From Paralithodes platypus (lineage: Eukaryota; Arthropoda; Malacostraca; Decapoda; Lithodidae): DNA of 64,000 nucleotides. Positions 31,438 through 42,177 of the stretch are shown piece by piece (the first letter of the stretch is position 1; each line of letters starts with the position of its first letter). The notes beneath the pieces were generated by a model. The model was given only the letters and a program-made list of their open reading frames with translations. It searched no databases and had not been told where the DNA came from. The DNA is taken from assembly GCA_032716605.1 (NCBI GenBank), contig CM064539.1, forward strand, positions 3,104,550-3,168,549, read 5' to 3'. The position numbers and the translations under genes are program-made.

Positions 31438-31540
31438 CTAACTTACTGGCTAAGGGATACTACGGAACAACAGTGATGGAATATCTCTAACAATAGGGGG
31501 TATAGAGATGTTGGCAGTTTTGCTCATTTGTGTTCGTGTA

Positions 31541-31751
31541 CAGTCGCGCTAATAAGTGATGTCGCGGCACCAAATATGCTTTGATCAATAATTGGTATCA
31601 GCAATATCTAAGCTTCATTTCTTCATAGCGAGTGAAATATACAAATATGTTCCTACACTTACCCACCCTATCCAACATCTGACAGACATTAATACAGCAC
31701 AGAGCAAGCCAAACGTAATGACCCCTGGACCATGACTTATTAGCGCGACTG
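31541..31751 (+). mobile_element. M2 MITE, copy 2
   Basis: CAGTCGCGCTAATAAGTG to TTAGCGCGACTG, flanked by TA at 31539-31540 and 31752-31753. Same orientation as the 24228 copy. Confidence 0.85.
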
Positions 31752-31966
31752 TACGAGGGAAGTGAATGTGCTTGTAAATCGTAGATACGAGTTTTTGGTC
31801 AGCTTTTGGGAGGAACAATAATGATAGACTGGCGAACTATTTTGATAAACTGCTGGAGGCAAAAAGGTCAAATTATTGGGCTTCACAATTTTGGCGCTCG
31901 CTACCTTAGTTTATCATTAGTTCAAGCATTCCTGACCACGACTGTTCAATTAAAAAAGTTATTCTG

Positions 31967-32408
31967 TTAACTCTTTCACGCATTTATGACGCAGAGGTTG
32001 CCAGATTAGCAATAAGAAATAGAGTTCTCTCTCTCTCATAATTACCTCTCCAAGCTTAGTTTTCTGCCCACAGCTAACTCAAAGACAACTGCAGAGGTTG
32101 AAGTAACTAAACTAAAGGTTTCTAAATACCCCTGATGGTAACAAAGGCTTTAAAGTATCCCTAATAGGCTCAACACAGCTAACTCAAGACAACTGCAGAG
32201 GTTGAAGTAACTAAACTAAGGTTTCTAAATACCCCTGATGGTAACAAAGGCTTTAAAGTATCCCTAATAGGCTCAACACAGCTAACTCAAAGACAACTGC
32301 AGAGGTTGAAGTAACTAAACTAAAGGTTATAAATACCCCTGATGGTAACAAAGGCTTTAAAGTATCCCTAATAGGCTCAACATCGCGTCATATGTCGGAG
32401 AGGGTTAA
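31967..32408 (+). mobile_element. TD-family MITE with 3 internal repeats
   Basis: TTAACTCTTTCACGCATTT to TATGTCGGAGAGGGTTAA. The ~105-bp module occurs three times; small deletions (CTCAAGACAAC, CTAAGG) mark the second unit. Confidence 0.85.
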
Positions 32409-32503
32409 TTTGTTTGAAATAGTTTTTGTATGACATGTTTACCGATGAAACGTTCAGGTATTTATATATTGTTGCATCCTTAGAGTGATTAATATTGGGA
32501 GTA

Positions 32504-32719
32504 CGGTCGCGCTAATAAGTCATGGCCCAGCTGTCATTACGTTTGGTTTGCTCTGTGCTGTATTAATGTCTGTCAGATGTTGAACAGGGTGGATAGGTGT
32601 AGGAACATATTTGTATATTTCACTCGATATGAAGAAATGAAGCTTAGATAATGCCGATACCAATAATTATATTGATCAAAACATACTTGGTGCCGAGACA
32701 TCACTTATTAGCGCGACTG
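32504..32719 (-). mobile_element. M2 MITE, copy 3, inverted
   Basis: CGGTCGCGCTAATAAGTC to TTAGCGCGACTG, TA at 32502-32503 and 32720-32721. The interior is the reverse complement of the other two copies. Confidence 0.85.
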
Positions 32720-32799
32720 TAGCCCGATATGTACCCCAACATGATCAGTGAAACAGTACTTATATTCCTGTATGCTTAAAGAACCATTATATTGCTGGT

Positions 32800-33188
32800 A
32801 GCTGCCTGGCCGAACAGCCCCAAGGCCCCGAGCAAGGCCAAGGCCATAACCGAGCGCCCCCACAGAACCCTCCCTGAAGACCACAATAAAGCCTGGGTGA
32901 CCGAAGCCACTCCATGGCGGGGAGCTGAGAAGAGTGAGGAAACGCCCGGGAAACCAAAGCCCCACCCAGGGCCCTGTGCCCCTCAGCAATTATGAAGAGA
33001 AAGTTGAGGGGCAAAGGAAAAATGTGACGCTTTGGCTTCCAATCTTGGTAGATTGGGAGGTCAATCCACGGAAGAGACGCCGTCACTTGAGATCTAGAAA
33101 ATATATAAGTAAAAGGAACAGTCAGAGTAAGCTATGGGTATGGCAGAGATCGCTCAGTTCTCACTCTGATAGACCAGCCCATCACCAC
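32800..33188 (-). mobile_element. S1 SINE-like element, copy 2
   Basis: The same 5' tip (TGATGGGCTGGTCTATC) as the other copies, but the 3' end stops at GGCCAGGCAGC without the (AAC)n tail. No clear target duplication was found. A frame of 99 residues is conserved with the other copies but has no recognised domain. Confidence 0.7.
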
Positions 33189-33213
33189 CGTAAGTTATGT
33201 TAAACATCGTCAC

Positions 33214-33360
33214 CGTTTTTTTTTTTTTTTATCTTGTCGGGGTGGCCGACTCAAGACAGAGCCAGAATAGGAACGACAACACACAACACAACAGAAAACA
33301 ATGAACCCACACAAACAAAATACACATTCACACACACATCTATAGGTCATCCAAGACAAC
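33214..33360 (-). mobile_element. Retroelement-like fragment R1, copy 2
   Basis: A T run at 33214-33228, then GGGGTGGCCGACTCAAGAC and AACACAACAGAAAACAATG, the complement of copies 1 and 3. Confidence 0.55.
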
Positions 33361-33485
33361 AATGACTAAAAGTATGGCTTCAACAATATATGTTTTCAAA
33401 TCACCAGCCTTCCATGGGTCGAAAGTATAATGACTCTCTGGAGACTGTAGCAAACAAATAATTCACTGACAAACGAATTCCTTCC

Positions 33486-33869
33486 TTAAGGGGGTGACCT
33501 GCTTTTTGTTATTTCTGTCCTTTTCTCTCTTTCTCTCTTTGGTTTGTATCCATTCGGCCCCATTCAGCCTACTGTTTTAAGACGTTTATCCCCATCCAGG
33601 TGTCAATTTTTTACTGGTGAGCGGTAGCGAGCCATCATATTTTAAATTTTTGTTTGACAGCAGGCTAAATTTGTACATTTTTCGATAGAAAAATGTCTCC
33701 GGCAAAGCCGGATTTCTTCATATAATGCTGGCTCGCTATCGCTCGCCTGGAAGAAATCGACACCTGGATGGGGATTAAAGTCTTAAAACAGTAGGCTGAA
33801 TGGGGCCGAATGGATACAAGCCAAAGAGAGAGGGATAGAAAGATAAAACAAGCCGTTGACCCCCCTTAA
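33486..33869 (+). mobile_element. TA-family foldback, near-complete
   Basis: TTAAGGGGGTGACCTGC to GCCGTTGACCCCCCTTAA, 384 bp. Arms pair over about 130 bp per side; the first hairpin (TTTTTCGATAGAAAAA) and the CCGGC..GCCGG hairpin sit in the loop. Left tip TA1, right tip TA3-like. Confidence 0.88.
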
Positions 33870-34254
33870 CCTTCCTTTCTTCGCATTCATAATGTCTTTG
33901 TTTGCTTCAAGATGGCGTATACGTACACGCAAACACATACACGGTCATACGTACACGCAAACACATACACGGTCATACGAATGAGAGAGAGTTACACAGA
34001 GTTACACAGATATTCAGACCACACAGACCTTGCGGTCCCAACTAGGTGGTCCGGTCTTAATACTACTACACAGTGACAGTTTATAGTGGAAGAATAGGAC
34101 AGTAAAGTAGAAGGCTCTCTCCCCACCCTCCGTTTTCACCGGCTAATAAGCCGTACCGGAAGATAGGACGAAGTGTAACCTTATGGGTCAGGAAATGCCC
34201 ACAAGGAAAGTTTTTATATAGTATAGTAGACATTAGTTTAAAAGTGAAATTACA
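33870..34254. other. Non-coding stretch
   Basis: Holds a 28-bp direct duplication near 33918-33977 (ACGTACACGCAAACACATAC). No gene was recognised. Confidence 0.4.
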
Positions 34255-34259
34255 CAGCG

Positions 34260-34356
<97 letters not shown>

Positions 34357-34483
34357 GAGAGATAAACAGAGAGAGAGAGAGAGAGAGACACAGAGCGAGA
34401 GTATATGCCATCAACCAAGCTGTCCTGTTAAGTGTAAGTATCGCTAAGGAGTGTCAACATACCTGACCACTGATTATCATACC

Positions 34484-34551
<68 letters not shown>

Positions 34552-34600
34552 ACAGAGAGAGAGAGAGAGAGACACACAGAGAGCGAGAGAGAGAGAGAGG
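34255..34600 (+). repeat. Two (AG)n tracts
   Basis: About 34262-34390 and 34488-34600. Both end with GATAAACAGAGAG and GACACAGAGCG-type segments, so the second is probably a duplicate of the first. Confidence 0.93.
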
Positions 34601-34708
34601 CAATTAGTAGGTGTCTAGTGATTTACCCGTGTTGGCCAGGAGATAATTTACGATGTTCATTATGAGCCTCCCCACCCTCAGTTTGGTAAACCACTATTTA
34701 CAGCCTCA

Positions 34709-34805
34709 TTAAGGGGAGACAGACCGTTTTTCTGGACCCGCTTCTCCTAGTGGGGCTAAACATTAGGGAGAAGGGGGTCCAGAAAAACGGCCTGTCTGTC
34801 ATTAA
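34709..34805. mobile_element. Minimal 97-bp TB derivative
   Basis: TTAAGGGGAGACAGACCG and CGGCCTGTCTGTCATTAA, almost nothing but two TB2 tips back to back, with TTAA at each end. It shows that the arms alone, without the core, can exist as a unit. Confidence 0.75.
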
Positions 34806-34985
34806 TGTTTACCGGTTAATAAATACCTTCTGGAAACAAAAAAATGAATCAGTTTTGAAAGTATTCCTCGCACTAAGACAAAATGAAAACTAAAACAGCA
34901 TTAGAACAGTTGCAAAATAGAAGGTTGAGGGAGTTGAGTTATCTAGGTTGTATACTGTATATTGTTGAGCCACAGTGAACAACTA

Positions 34986-35199
34986 TAGTCTATTCGCTGT
35001 AAGTAGGCGAAAAATCATGACCTCTATCCTCTGTAACTCAATAAAGGCTGGAGCAGATGGGCTGTAAATTTCCTCATCTATTCCGTGACTGACTCCTCCC
35101 AAATGGTATATCCAGTATATGAGCTCAATTACTCTAATCGTTTTTAAGTTACAGAGCTTAGAGGTCATGATTTCTCGCCTACTTACAGCGAATAGACAT
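34986..35199 (-). mobile_element. M1 MITE, copy 3
   Basis: TA at 34984-34985 and 35200-35201; arms TAGTCTATTCGCTGTAAG and TTACAGCGAATAGACAT. The interior is in the opposite orientation to copy 1. Confidence 0.8.
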
Positions 35200-35221
35200 T
35201 AGGGTATGTACAGTTCATTAT

Positions 35222-35630
35222 CTATCTATCCATCTATTGCCGGACGCCTTACTCCCCTTACGAAGGTGGCCATACACAGAATGCCCCGAAGCGGACCTAT
35301 TCCTTGTGAGAGGCACAACCCGAGCCAGTTTAGTGAAGGACTTACAGGATTGACCACTCAATTTAGGATCCGTCAGACTCCGTGGCCCTCTGTGTATCTT
35401 GTTAGCACTATTTTTTCTACAGTGGTGTTCGGCTAATCCATCCACTAACCTGCCTTACCCTTAGGTAAGCAGTACGGATTTGTATCAGGTTTATTCCCCT
35501 AGACAGGTTGCCAACCAAGGCTGACAAGTCCCATCCCCCCGGATTTGTATAAGGTTGTGTCCCCTAGATGAGTTGCCGACCAAGGCTAACGAGTCCCATC
35601 CACCCAAAACAGTACATTACATTATCATCT
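35222..35630 (-). mobile_element. SINE-like sequence with (GATA)n-type tail
   Basis: (TATC)n then TTGCCGGACGCC resembles the tail of the (GATA)n LINE, but the following sequence is different. A ~65 bp module (AGTTGCCGACCAAGGCTAAC) occurs twice at 35480-35610 and once at 52490-52560. This suggests a non-autonomous element that borrows the LINE tail. Confidence 0.5.
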
Positions 35631-35633
35631 ATT

Positions 35634-36079
35634 TTAACCCCTTCAGACTCATATGATGCAGAGGTTGCCAGATTAGCAATAAGAAATAGAGTTATCTCAC
35701 TCTTATAATTACTTCTCCAAAATTAGTTTTCTGCCCACAGCTAACTCAAAGACAACTGCAGAGGTTGAAGTAACTAAAACTAAAGGTTTCTAAATACCCC
35801 TGATGGTAACAAAGGCTTTAAAGTATCCCTAATAGGCTCAACACAGCTAACTCAAAGACAACTGCAGAGGTTGAAGTAACTAAACTAAAGGTTTCTAAAT
35901 ACCCTTGATGGTAACAAAGGCTTTAAAGTATCCCCAATAGGCTCAACACAGCTAACTCAAAGACAACTGCAGAGGTTGAAGTAACTAAACTAAAGGTTTC
36001 TAAATACCCCTGATGGTAACAAAGGTTTTAAAGTATCCCTAATAGGCTCAAAATCGCGTCATATGTCGGAGAGGGTTAA
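35634..36079 (+). mobile_element. TD-family MITE with 3 internal repeats
   Basis: TTAACCCCTTCAGACTCATATG to TATGTCGGAGAGGGTTAA. Three ~105-bp modules with few differences. Confidence 0.85.
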
Positions 36080-36654
36080 ACCCTTTCTACAGTAGAAGAA
36101 TAGCATCACCAAGGCACTTATAATTGGACTGCAGACCTAATATACCTCAAATCGAGTCCACGCCAAATCTCTGGTTCTTTTCTGAGGTGATTTGATCATT
36201 CCTGTTGTTCTACAATTACCCTGGCTACACAGACAGTCAAGAAAATATTCGCTATATCGATACCAATTCATAGCATAGAAGATGCCCTGCCCGACCATAT
36301 TCAAAGATGCTGTGAACTACCATATAGCTGCTCTCTCCTAATAAAGTGACGTGTATAAATAAAGGGAAGTGGTAATAAACAGGAATGAATGGAGAATGCT
36401 TGTGAATAGATGAGTGAACACGTGGTCATTTGGGAGAAGGGGTCGGGTGCTAGTTGGACTAGATAATAGTCCGTCAGGCGCCTGGCCCGGGGAGCTGGTA
36501 TATATGAAGGGTGCTCCTGGAAGTGTGGTGGGCGGACTTGCGGTTTCGGCTCGCTGCATGTCTGCCTGCTGAGACCGGAACCTCTCCGGGTGGTCGGTGG
36601 CCGGGGGAGTGTTGGAGGGACCTTGGTGACCCTGGTCTCTGGGTCTTCTCCTGG
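36080..36654. other. Non-coding stretch
   Basis: A GC-richer patch at 36420-36654 (GCGCCTGGCCCGGGGAGC) leads into fragment R1 and may be part of it. No gene was recognised. Confidence 0.35.
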
Positions 36655-36795
36655 GTGACCTAGATGTGTGTTAATTTGAGTTTTGTTTTTGTGGGTTCAT
36701 TGTTTTCTGTTGTGTTGTGTTGTCCCTGTTTGGGCTCTGTCTCGAGTCGGCCACCCCCAGAAAAAAAATACGGGAAATGGGCCCCGAGTACATAC
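36655..36795 (+). mobile_element. Retroelement-like fragment R1, copy 3
   Basis: GACCTAGATGTGTGTTAATT, TTCATTGTTTTCTGTTGTG, GGCTCTGTCTCGAGTCGG, an A run, then GGGAAATGGGCCCCGAG and a short (CATA)n. Confidence 0.55.
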
Positions 36796-37062
36796 ATACA
36801 TACATACATAAATAAAGTGTTGTCATCTCGTGTGGTCAAAATTAAGCAACCAACACCTTTAAGCTCCACTGTGACCATCTAGAGCGACATATGAAGCACC
36901 CAACATCTCAAAGCTACAGTCGATAATCTCAGGGCCTCACAAGAGTTACAGGGCTACAGGCTACAATTCCGAGGTTGAGACATAAACGAAACATCTTAAG
37001 AGCAACACATGAAGGCCGAAAACAGACTGCAGTAGGCATGCATGTCCTTCTTGTAAACAAGA

Positions 37063-37443
37063 TTAAGGGGGGTGACCTGTTTTTGTTCTGTTCTTTTCTA
37101 TCTTTCTCTGGCTTGTATCCAGTTGGCCCCATTCAGCCTATTGTTTTAAGACGTTTATCCCCATCCAGGTGTAATTTTTTTACTGGTGAGCGGTAGCGAG
37201 CCAGCATATTTTTTATTTTTGTTTGGCAGCAGGCTAAATTTGTACATTTTTCGATAGAAAAATTTCTCCGGCGAAGCCGGATTTCTTCATATAATGCTGG
37301 CTCGCTATCGCTCGCCAGGAAGAAATCGGCACCTAGATGGGGATAAACCTCTCAAAATAGTTGGCTGAATGGGGCCGAATGGATACAAGCCAGAGCAAGA
37401 GAGAAAAGGACAGAAATAACAAAAAGCAGGTCACCCCCCTTAA
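37063..37443 (+). mobile_element. TA-family foldback with matched TA1 tips
   Basis: TTAAGGGGGGTGACCTG to GCAGGTCACCCCCCTTAA, 381 bp. Both tips are the same subtype and pair to the end. CCGGCGAAGCCGG hairpin in the loop. Confidence 0.88.
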
Positions 37444-37566
37444 AGGAGGTCTGTGAGGGCTAGGAGTCGGCTGTGTTGTAGAGACGCTATATTAATAGAG
37501 ACGCTATATTAATATAAATGATATTACGTCCATCATATCGGTGCCACTGGTAACATTAAATTGTCT

Positions 37567-37690
37567 GTATTTTTTTTTCTATGTAATTGAGGGAGGCAAA
37601 AGGCAGAACTGCCTATAACGAGTGCCTCCCCCATAGTTGAAAGAGTGACAGGGCCAAAATCAAGGGACGTTCGAGCCAAAATATATGTTC
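37567..37690 (-). mobile_element. LINE 3' tip on minus strand
   Basis: A T run, CTATGTAATTGAGGGAGG, GCCTCCCCCATAGTTGAAAG and GGGACGTTCGAGCC match 18300-18390 and 19165-19270. Only ~120 bp are present. Confidence 0.65.
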
Positions 37691-38213
37691 ACACTCATAA
37701 AATATATCAGGATATATAGATTGCACCTTGAAGCGAAATTTGTATATTCATTATGTCCATACCTATGAAAAACATCGGCCATACTGGCACAGGATCCATA
37801 GTTTTGTCTTTGGAGTCTAAGTATTGCATGATCATAAAATGATAAAACATTAACCCGTTGCCTAATAAATATAAACATCAACATGGCAATCCAGAAGAAA
37901 AGTTGGCCACCTCTCCCACTAGAGGCTCTTAGCAGTGTGGGGGTGGTGGAGGAGGACAGGATGGGAGCGGACACACAGGGGAAAGAACCAATCTGTCCCT
38001 CCACTACCAACTCCAGCCAGACTTGTCGATTTCGATATTTCTTCTTTTTTAACTTTCTCACATCCGCTCCAGGCACAGTTACAAATTCTTGACTTCTCTC
38101 TCGGATCTCCTACGGATATTCAGTCCGTTTGGATCCTTAACCCTTTCCCGATCCTTGAAGTTTATAACTTTACCATTCTTTTCCGTGTGAATATCATTAA
38201 TAGATATGGATTT
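37691..38213. other. Non-coding stretch
   Basis: Frames of 138 residues (minus) and 100 residues (plus) overlap on opposite strands, with no recognised domain. I do not call a gene. Confidence 0.3.
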
Positions 38214-38475
38214 CATCTCTATCTATCTATTGCCTGACGCCGTGATCCCCGAAGGGGTGGCCACGAACGAACCGCCCCCATGCACCTCTGTTCCCAGTCA
38301 GTCGACGTCCCTCCTCCCAACCAGCACCGCCTTCATCAATATACTTCCGCACTCCATCCTTCCACCTCTCCTTCGGTTTACCTCTCCCTCTCTGTCCTTC
38401 CACCTCGCTCTCGTACACCCTCTTAGTCATTCTCTCGCTGTCCATACGTTCCATATGGCTGAACCATCTCAAGGT
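38214..38475 (-). mobile_element. LINE 3' end with (GATA)n tail
   Basis: Minus-strand frame MRWFSHMERMDSERMTKRVY, VEGQRGRGKPKERWKDGVRK and GWEEGRRLTGNRGAWGRF. The tail is (ATAG)n at 38216-38230. Severely 5'-truncated. Confidence 0.85.
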
Positions 38476-38856
38476 ATTAAGTGAAGATATTCAATTCTAC
38501 CTGGTCAAAAATGTGTGTTATAATGTTACTAGATATTAGAATATCCCTGATTAGATTTGTATATTCTGTTGTTAAAATAATGTTAATTAGTAGAACATTA
38601 AATATAATGGAAGCATATTAATTGTCGCAGTCTTTCTAATATAGAACAAATTGCTTCCCGGACTTGTCACATTTTACTGTTCTCCACTTTTATCTTTTCA
38701 ACACACAGTTTCCAATGAAGGGAGGTTAACACTGTAAGTATTTTGGCTACGTATCCCTATGAACGGTGCCGACCACAGCTGAGGCAACCACCACCACAGA
38801 GAGGTTTTTAGGCGAGTGTTTGGCTAGGGGGGAAAATAGAAAAATGGAAATAGTGT
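38476..38856. other. AT-rich non-coding stretch
   Basis: No repeat or gene was recognised. Confidence 0.3.
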
Positions 38857-38911
<55 letters not shown>

Positions 38912-38923
38912 GGGGGGGGGGGG
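38857..38923 (+). repeat. (TG)n and G tract
   Basis: About 26 TG units followed by a run of 14 G. Confidence 0.97.
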
Positions 38924-38970
38924 ACACAACGGCGTCAGGGGAAAGAGAGTCGCCTAGTTTTTTTATTATA

Positions 38971-39080
38971 TCTGTGTGTGATAACTCGGGTTCGATTCCG
39001 GGTGGATCACATATTGTATAATTATGCTTTCATTAATTTCATTGGAGGTGTTTGGTGTTGTGGTGAAATTAATAAAACAT
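38971..39080 (+). mobile_element. S2 tRNA-derived SINE, 5'-truncated
   Basis: Shares TCTGTGTGTGATAACTCGGG, the B box GGTTCGATTCC (38989-38999) and the body TTTCATTGGAGGTGTTTGG with the copy at 42912. The A-box half is missing. Confidence 0.75.
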
Positions 39081-39091
39081 ACTATAAATTA

Positions 39092-39468
39092 TTAAGGGAG
39101 CCCACCTCGCTTTTTTTCTCTTTCTCTCCTTCTCGCTTTGGCTTGTATCCATTCGGCCCCATTCAGCCAACTGTTTTAAGACGTTTATCCCCATCCAGGT
39201 GTCGATATCTTCCTGGCGAGCGATAGCGAGCCAGCATTGTATGGAGAAATCCGGCTTCGCCGGAGACATTTTTCTATCGAAAAATGTACAAATTTAGCTT
39301 GCTCTCAAAACAAAAATATATATATGCTGGCTCGCTACCGCTCACCAGGAAAATATTGACACCTGGATGGGGGTAAACGTCTTAAAACAGTAGGCTGAAT
39401 GGGGCCGAATGGATACTAGTCCAAGAGAGAGGGAGAGAAAGAGAAAAAACCGAGGTGGGCTCCCTTAA
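39092..39468 (+). mobile_element. TA-family foldback with matched TA2 tips
   Basis: TTAAGGGAGCCCACCTCGC to CGAGGTGGGCTCCCTTAA, 377 bp. Both tips are TA2 and pair fully, so this is the best template for that subtype. Confidence 0.88.
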
Positions 39469-39556
39469 ATGTGTAATTAGGCTCAAAAATCTAAACAAGA
39501 AATAATGTGATATCATCGATTGTATAATTATGTATAAGTATAGGCCTACATATACA

Positions 39557-39608
<52 letters not shown>

Positions 39609-39613
39609 TATAT

Positions 39614-39706
<93 letters not shown>

Positions 39707-39728
39707 GGTATATAAAAGGTATATATAT

Positions 39729-39788
<60 letters not shown>
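39557..39788. repeat. Long (AT)n region
   Basis: Four AT blocks separated by GAGTATATAAAGG-like, ACAGT and ACGGTATATAAAAGG spacers, ~230 bp, self-complementary throughout. Confidence 0.95.
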
Positions 39789-39791
<3 letters not shown>

Positions 39792-40114
39792 AGTAAACAA
39801 GTAAGGACTGAAATATTATTAATCCTTGATCAATAAGTATTGTAAAATTTAAGGGTAATGTGAATTTCTTCTACTAGTAATTTTTATACAACTACAGTGC
39901 CTATTGCTCCACTGGATGCAGCCAATATTTGTCTCTGTCGAACACGGAAAATACATTTAGTAGCGACAGAAATGTTATTATTTATACCATGCATATGCCG
40001 TGTGATGTGTTGCAATTTAAAAGTACCGGTACATGCAGACAAACACAGTATTGCACAGATACAGTATACATTATAATGGAACGCATAGTATATATTCTAT
40101 ATACTGTATATATA

Positions 40115-40990
40115 TGCCTGACGCCGTGATCCCCGAAGGGGTGGCCACGAACGAAACGCCCCCATGCACCTCTGTCCCCAGTCAGTCGACGCCCCTCCTC
40201 CCAACCAGCACCGCTTTCATTCATATACTTCTTCACTCCATCCTTCCACCTCTCTCTTGGTTTATCTCTCCCTCTCTGTCCTTCCACCTCACTCTCGTAC
40301 ACCCTCTTAAAACAATTCTCGCTTCGCATATGTTCCATATGGCCGAAACATCTCAAGGTGTTCCTTTTCATACTTTCCAGCACATCTACCTCCACACCAC
40401 ACCTCCCTCTTACTTCCTCATTCGTCTGTCTAACCCTCCATGTAACTCCGTACGCACTTCTCAAGTAACTCATTTCCACATCTCTCACTCTTGGTCTGAG
40501 TCTAAGCACCAACGTCCATGCTTCGCTTCCGTAAGTCAATGTCAAGACTGCCACACTGTCATGCAAGGGCTTCTTCACTTCCATGCTGACCACCCTATTT
40601 CTTGTTACTGCTTTCAGCATTCCTACAACCCTCTTCCCCTGTTGCACCCTCTCCCGCACTTCTTCATCCATAGTCCCATCTTTACTCAGCATACGGCCCA
40701 GATACTTAAATGAGCTGACAATCTCCATAGCCTGAATGTTCAACTTCACCTCACACTCTTTGGCTTCACCCCTTTCAAAGACCATAACCTTACTCTTCCC
40801 CGCATTTACCTTCAAATTCCGTTTTTTGCACACTGTTCCAAACATATTTACCAGGCCCTGCAACTCCCATTCATTATCACTCATCAGGACTGTATCATCG
40901 GCAAAAAGCAGTACTGGTAGCTTCCACTTACTTAGACTGGTTGCTTGCCAAGTATAGAAGTTGCATACCCTGGAAGAGGCTGCTTTATTT
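40115..40990 (-). mobile_element. LINE RT from catalytic box to 3' end
   Basis: The longest LINE piece here. The minus-strand frame starts upstream of the RT catalytic box (KLPVLLFADDTVLMSDNEWE at ~40870-40920). It continues through NLKVNAGKSKVMVFERGE, SSFKYLGRMLSKDGT, LTYGSEAWTL and RCFGHMEHM. It remains open for about 290 residues but lacks the endonuclease and most of the polymerase. It lies directly beside the TC tip array at 40993. Confidence 0.9.
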
Positions 40991-40992
40991 AG

Positions 40993-41131
40993 TTAACCCC
41001 TTCTGTACCGCGACGTCCTTTATTTAGTTAACCCCTTCTGTACCGCGACGTCCTTTATTTAGTTAACCTCTTCTGTACCGCGACGTCCTTTATTTAGTTA
41101 ACCCCTTCTGTACCGCGACGTCCTTTTAGCT
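40993..41131 (+). repeat. 35-bp array made from a TC tip
   Basis: TTAACCCCTTCTGTACCGCG recurs at 40993, 41028, 41063 and 41098, exactly 35 bp apart. The unit is the TC end plus TTTATTTAG. Confidence 0.93.
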
Positions 41132-41184
41132 TTATTCTGGCTACTATTAGACGATATTATTCAGTTTAAAAGCGCCCCCAACAA

Positions 41185-41510
41185 TTAAGGGGAGGTATTT
41201 ACTTTGTTCCCTAGACCTCCATCAAGCTTAAAATTACACCCCCTTGAGTCCCTTTCAAGATAAATTTGTAAATTTTTCGGTAGAAAAATTTCCCGGCCAA
41301 AGGCCGGTTCCTCTTAAATTACAGGCTCGCTATCGCTCGCCAGGATAAAATAGACACCTGAATTGCACGAAAGGTCTTTATATGGGGTGAAAGTTCTTAA
41401 AATCGCTAAACTAATGGGGCAAACGTTTTATATCATCAAAAGCAAGGGGGCTAAACATAAGGGAGAAAGGGGTCCAGAAAAAAATCCCTCAAGTGGAGAT
41501 CTTCCCTTAA
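41185..41510 (+). mobile_element. TB-family element nested in TC with TTAA duplication
   Basis: TTAAGGGGAGGTATTTAC to GATCTTCCCTTAA, 326 bp. TTAA lies at both ends and the interrupted TC gives a clear pre-insertion comparison. Stem I has AAAT..ATTT, a paired change relative to ACAT..ATGT. Confidence 0.92.
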
Positions 41511-41707
41511 CAGGCTTCGAACTATCTCACTTAACCCTTTTAACTAACCACAGATCCTTCCATGCTGCAAAAATGACTAAAATACACAAGTGGTCGCCGG
41601 TAAAGAAGGGGTTAAGGTAGCTGAGGCATGGGTAGAACAAAATCAACAAAGGAGGGTAGGTGAATAGAAAGCGGGAGTAAGTGTAAATTATTGACATTCC
41701 CTCTACA

Positions 41708-42116
41708 GTTGTTGTTGTTCTTTTTCCCCAAGCTGCCTGGCCGAACAGCCCCAAGGCCCCGAGCAAGGCCAAGGCCATAGCCGAGCGCCCCACAGAACCC
41801 TCCCTGCCGACCACAATAAAGCCTGGGTGACCGAAGCCACTCCATGGCAGGGAGCTGAGGAGGGTGCGGAAACGCCCGGGAAACCAAAGCCCCACCCAGG
41901 GCCCTGTGCCCCTCAGCAATTATGAAGAGAAAGTTGAGGGGCAAAGGAAAGATGTGATGCTTTGGCTTCCAATCTCGGTAGATTAGGAGGTCAATCCACG
42001 CAAGAGACGCCGTCACTTGAGATCTAGAAAATATATAAGTAAAAGGAACAGTCAGAGTAAGCTATGGGTATGGCAGAGATCGCTCAGTTCTCACTCTGAT
42101 AGACCAGCCCATCACT
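41708..42116 (-). mobile_element. S1 SINE-like element, copy 3
   Basis: 5' tip TGATGGGCTGGTC, 3' end CAGCTTGGGGAAAAAG plus (AAC)n. ACAGTT occurs at both edges (41705-41710 and after 42120), possibly a decayed target duplication. Very similar to copy 1. Confidence 0.75.
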
Positions 42117-42177
42117 ACTCCCACAGTTATAAAATGTAGTAACCTGGATTGGCCTGGGTAACTCACCCACTACATGC

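Larger units (their letters stand above)
40993..41615 (+). mobile_element. TC-family MITE with amplified tip and nested TB
   Basis: After four tip copies the body runs to AACAATTAA, is interrupted by TB (41185-41510), and resumes with TTAACAGGCTTCGAAC to GAAGGGGTTAA. Removing the TB and one TTAA restores the order seen at 15955-16168. Confidence 0.88.

Noticed and set aside
37660..38092. Host gene in overlapping 138- and 69-100-residue frames
   Set aside because: Frames on both strands overlap, one includes a LINE 3' tip, and none has a recognisable domain.
39982..40884. Intact host reverse transcriptase-like gene
   Set aside because: Although about 290 residues are open, it lacks endonuclease and most of the polymerase and is flanked by a LINE tail; it is a 5'-truncated LINE.
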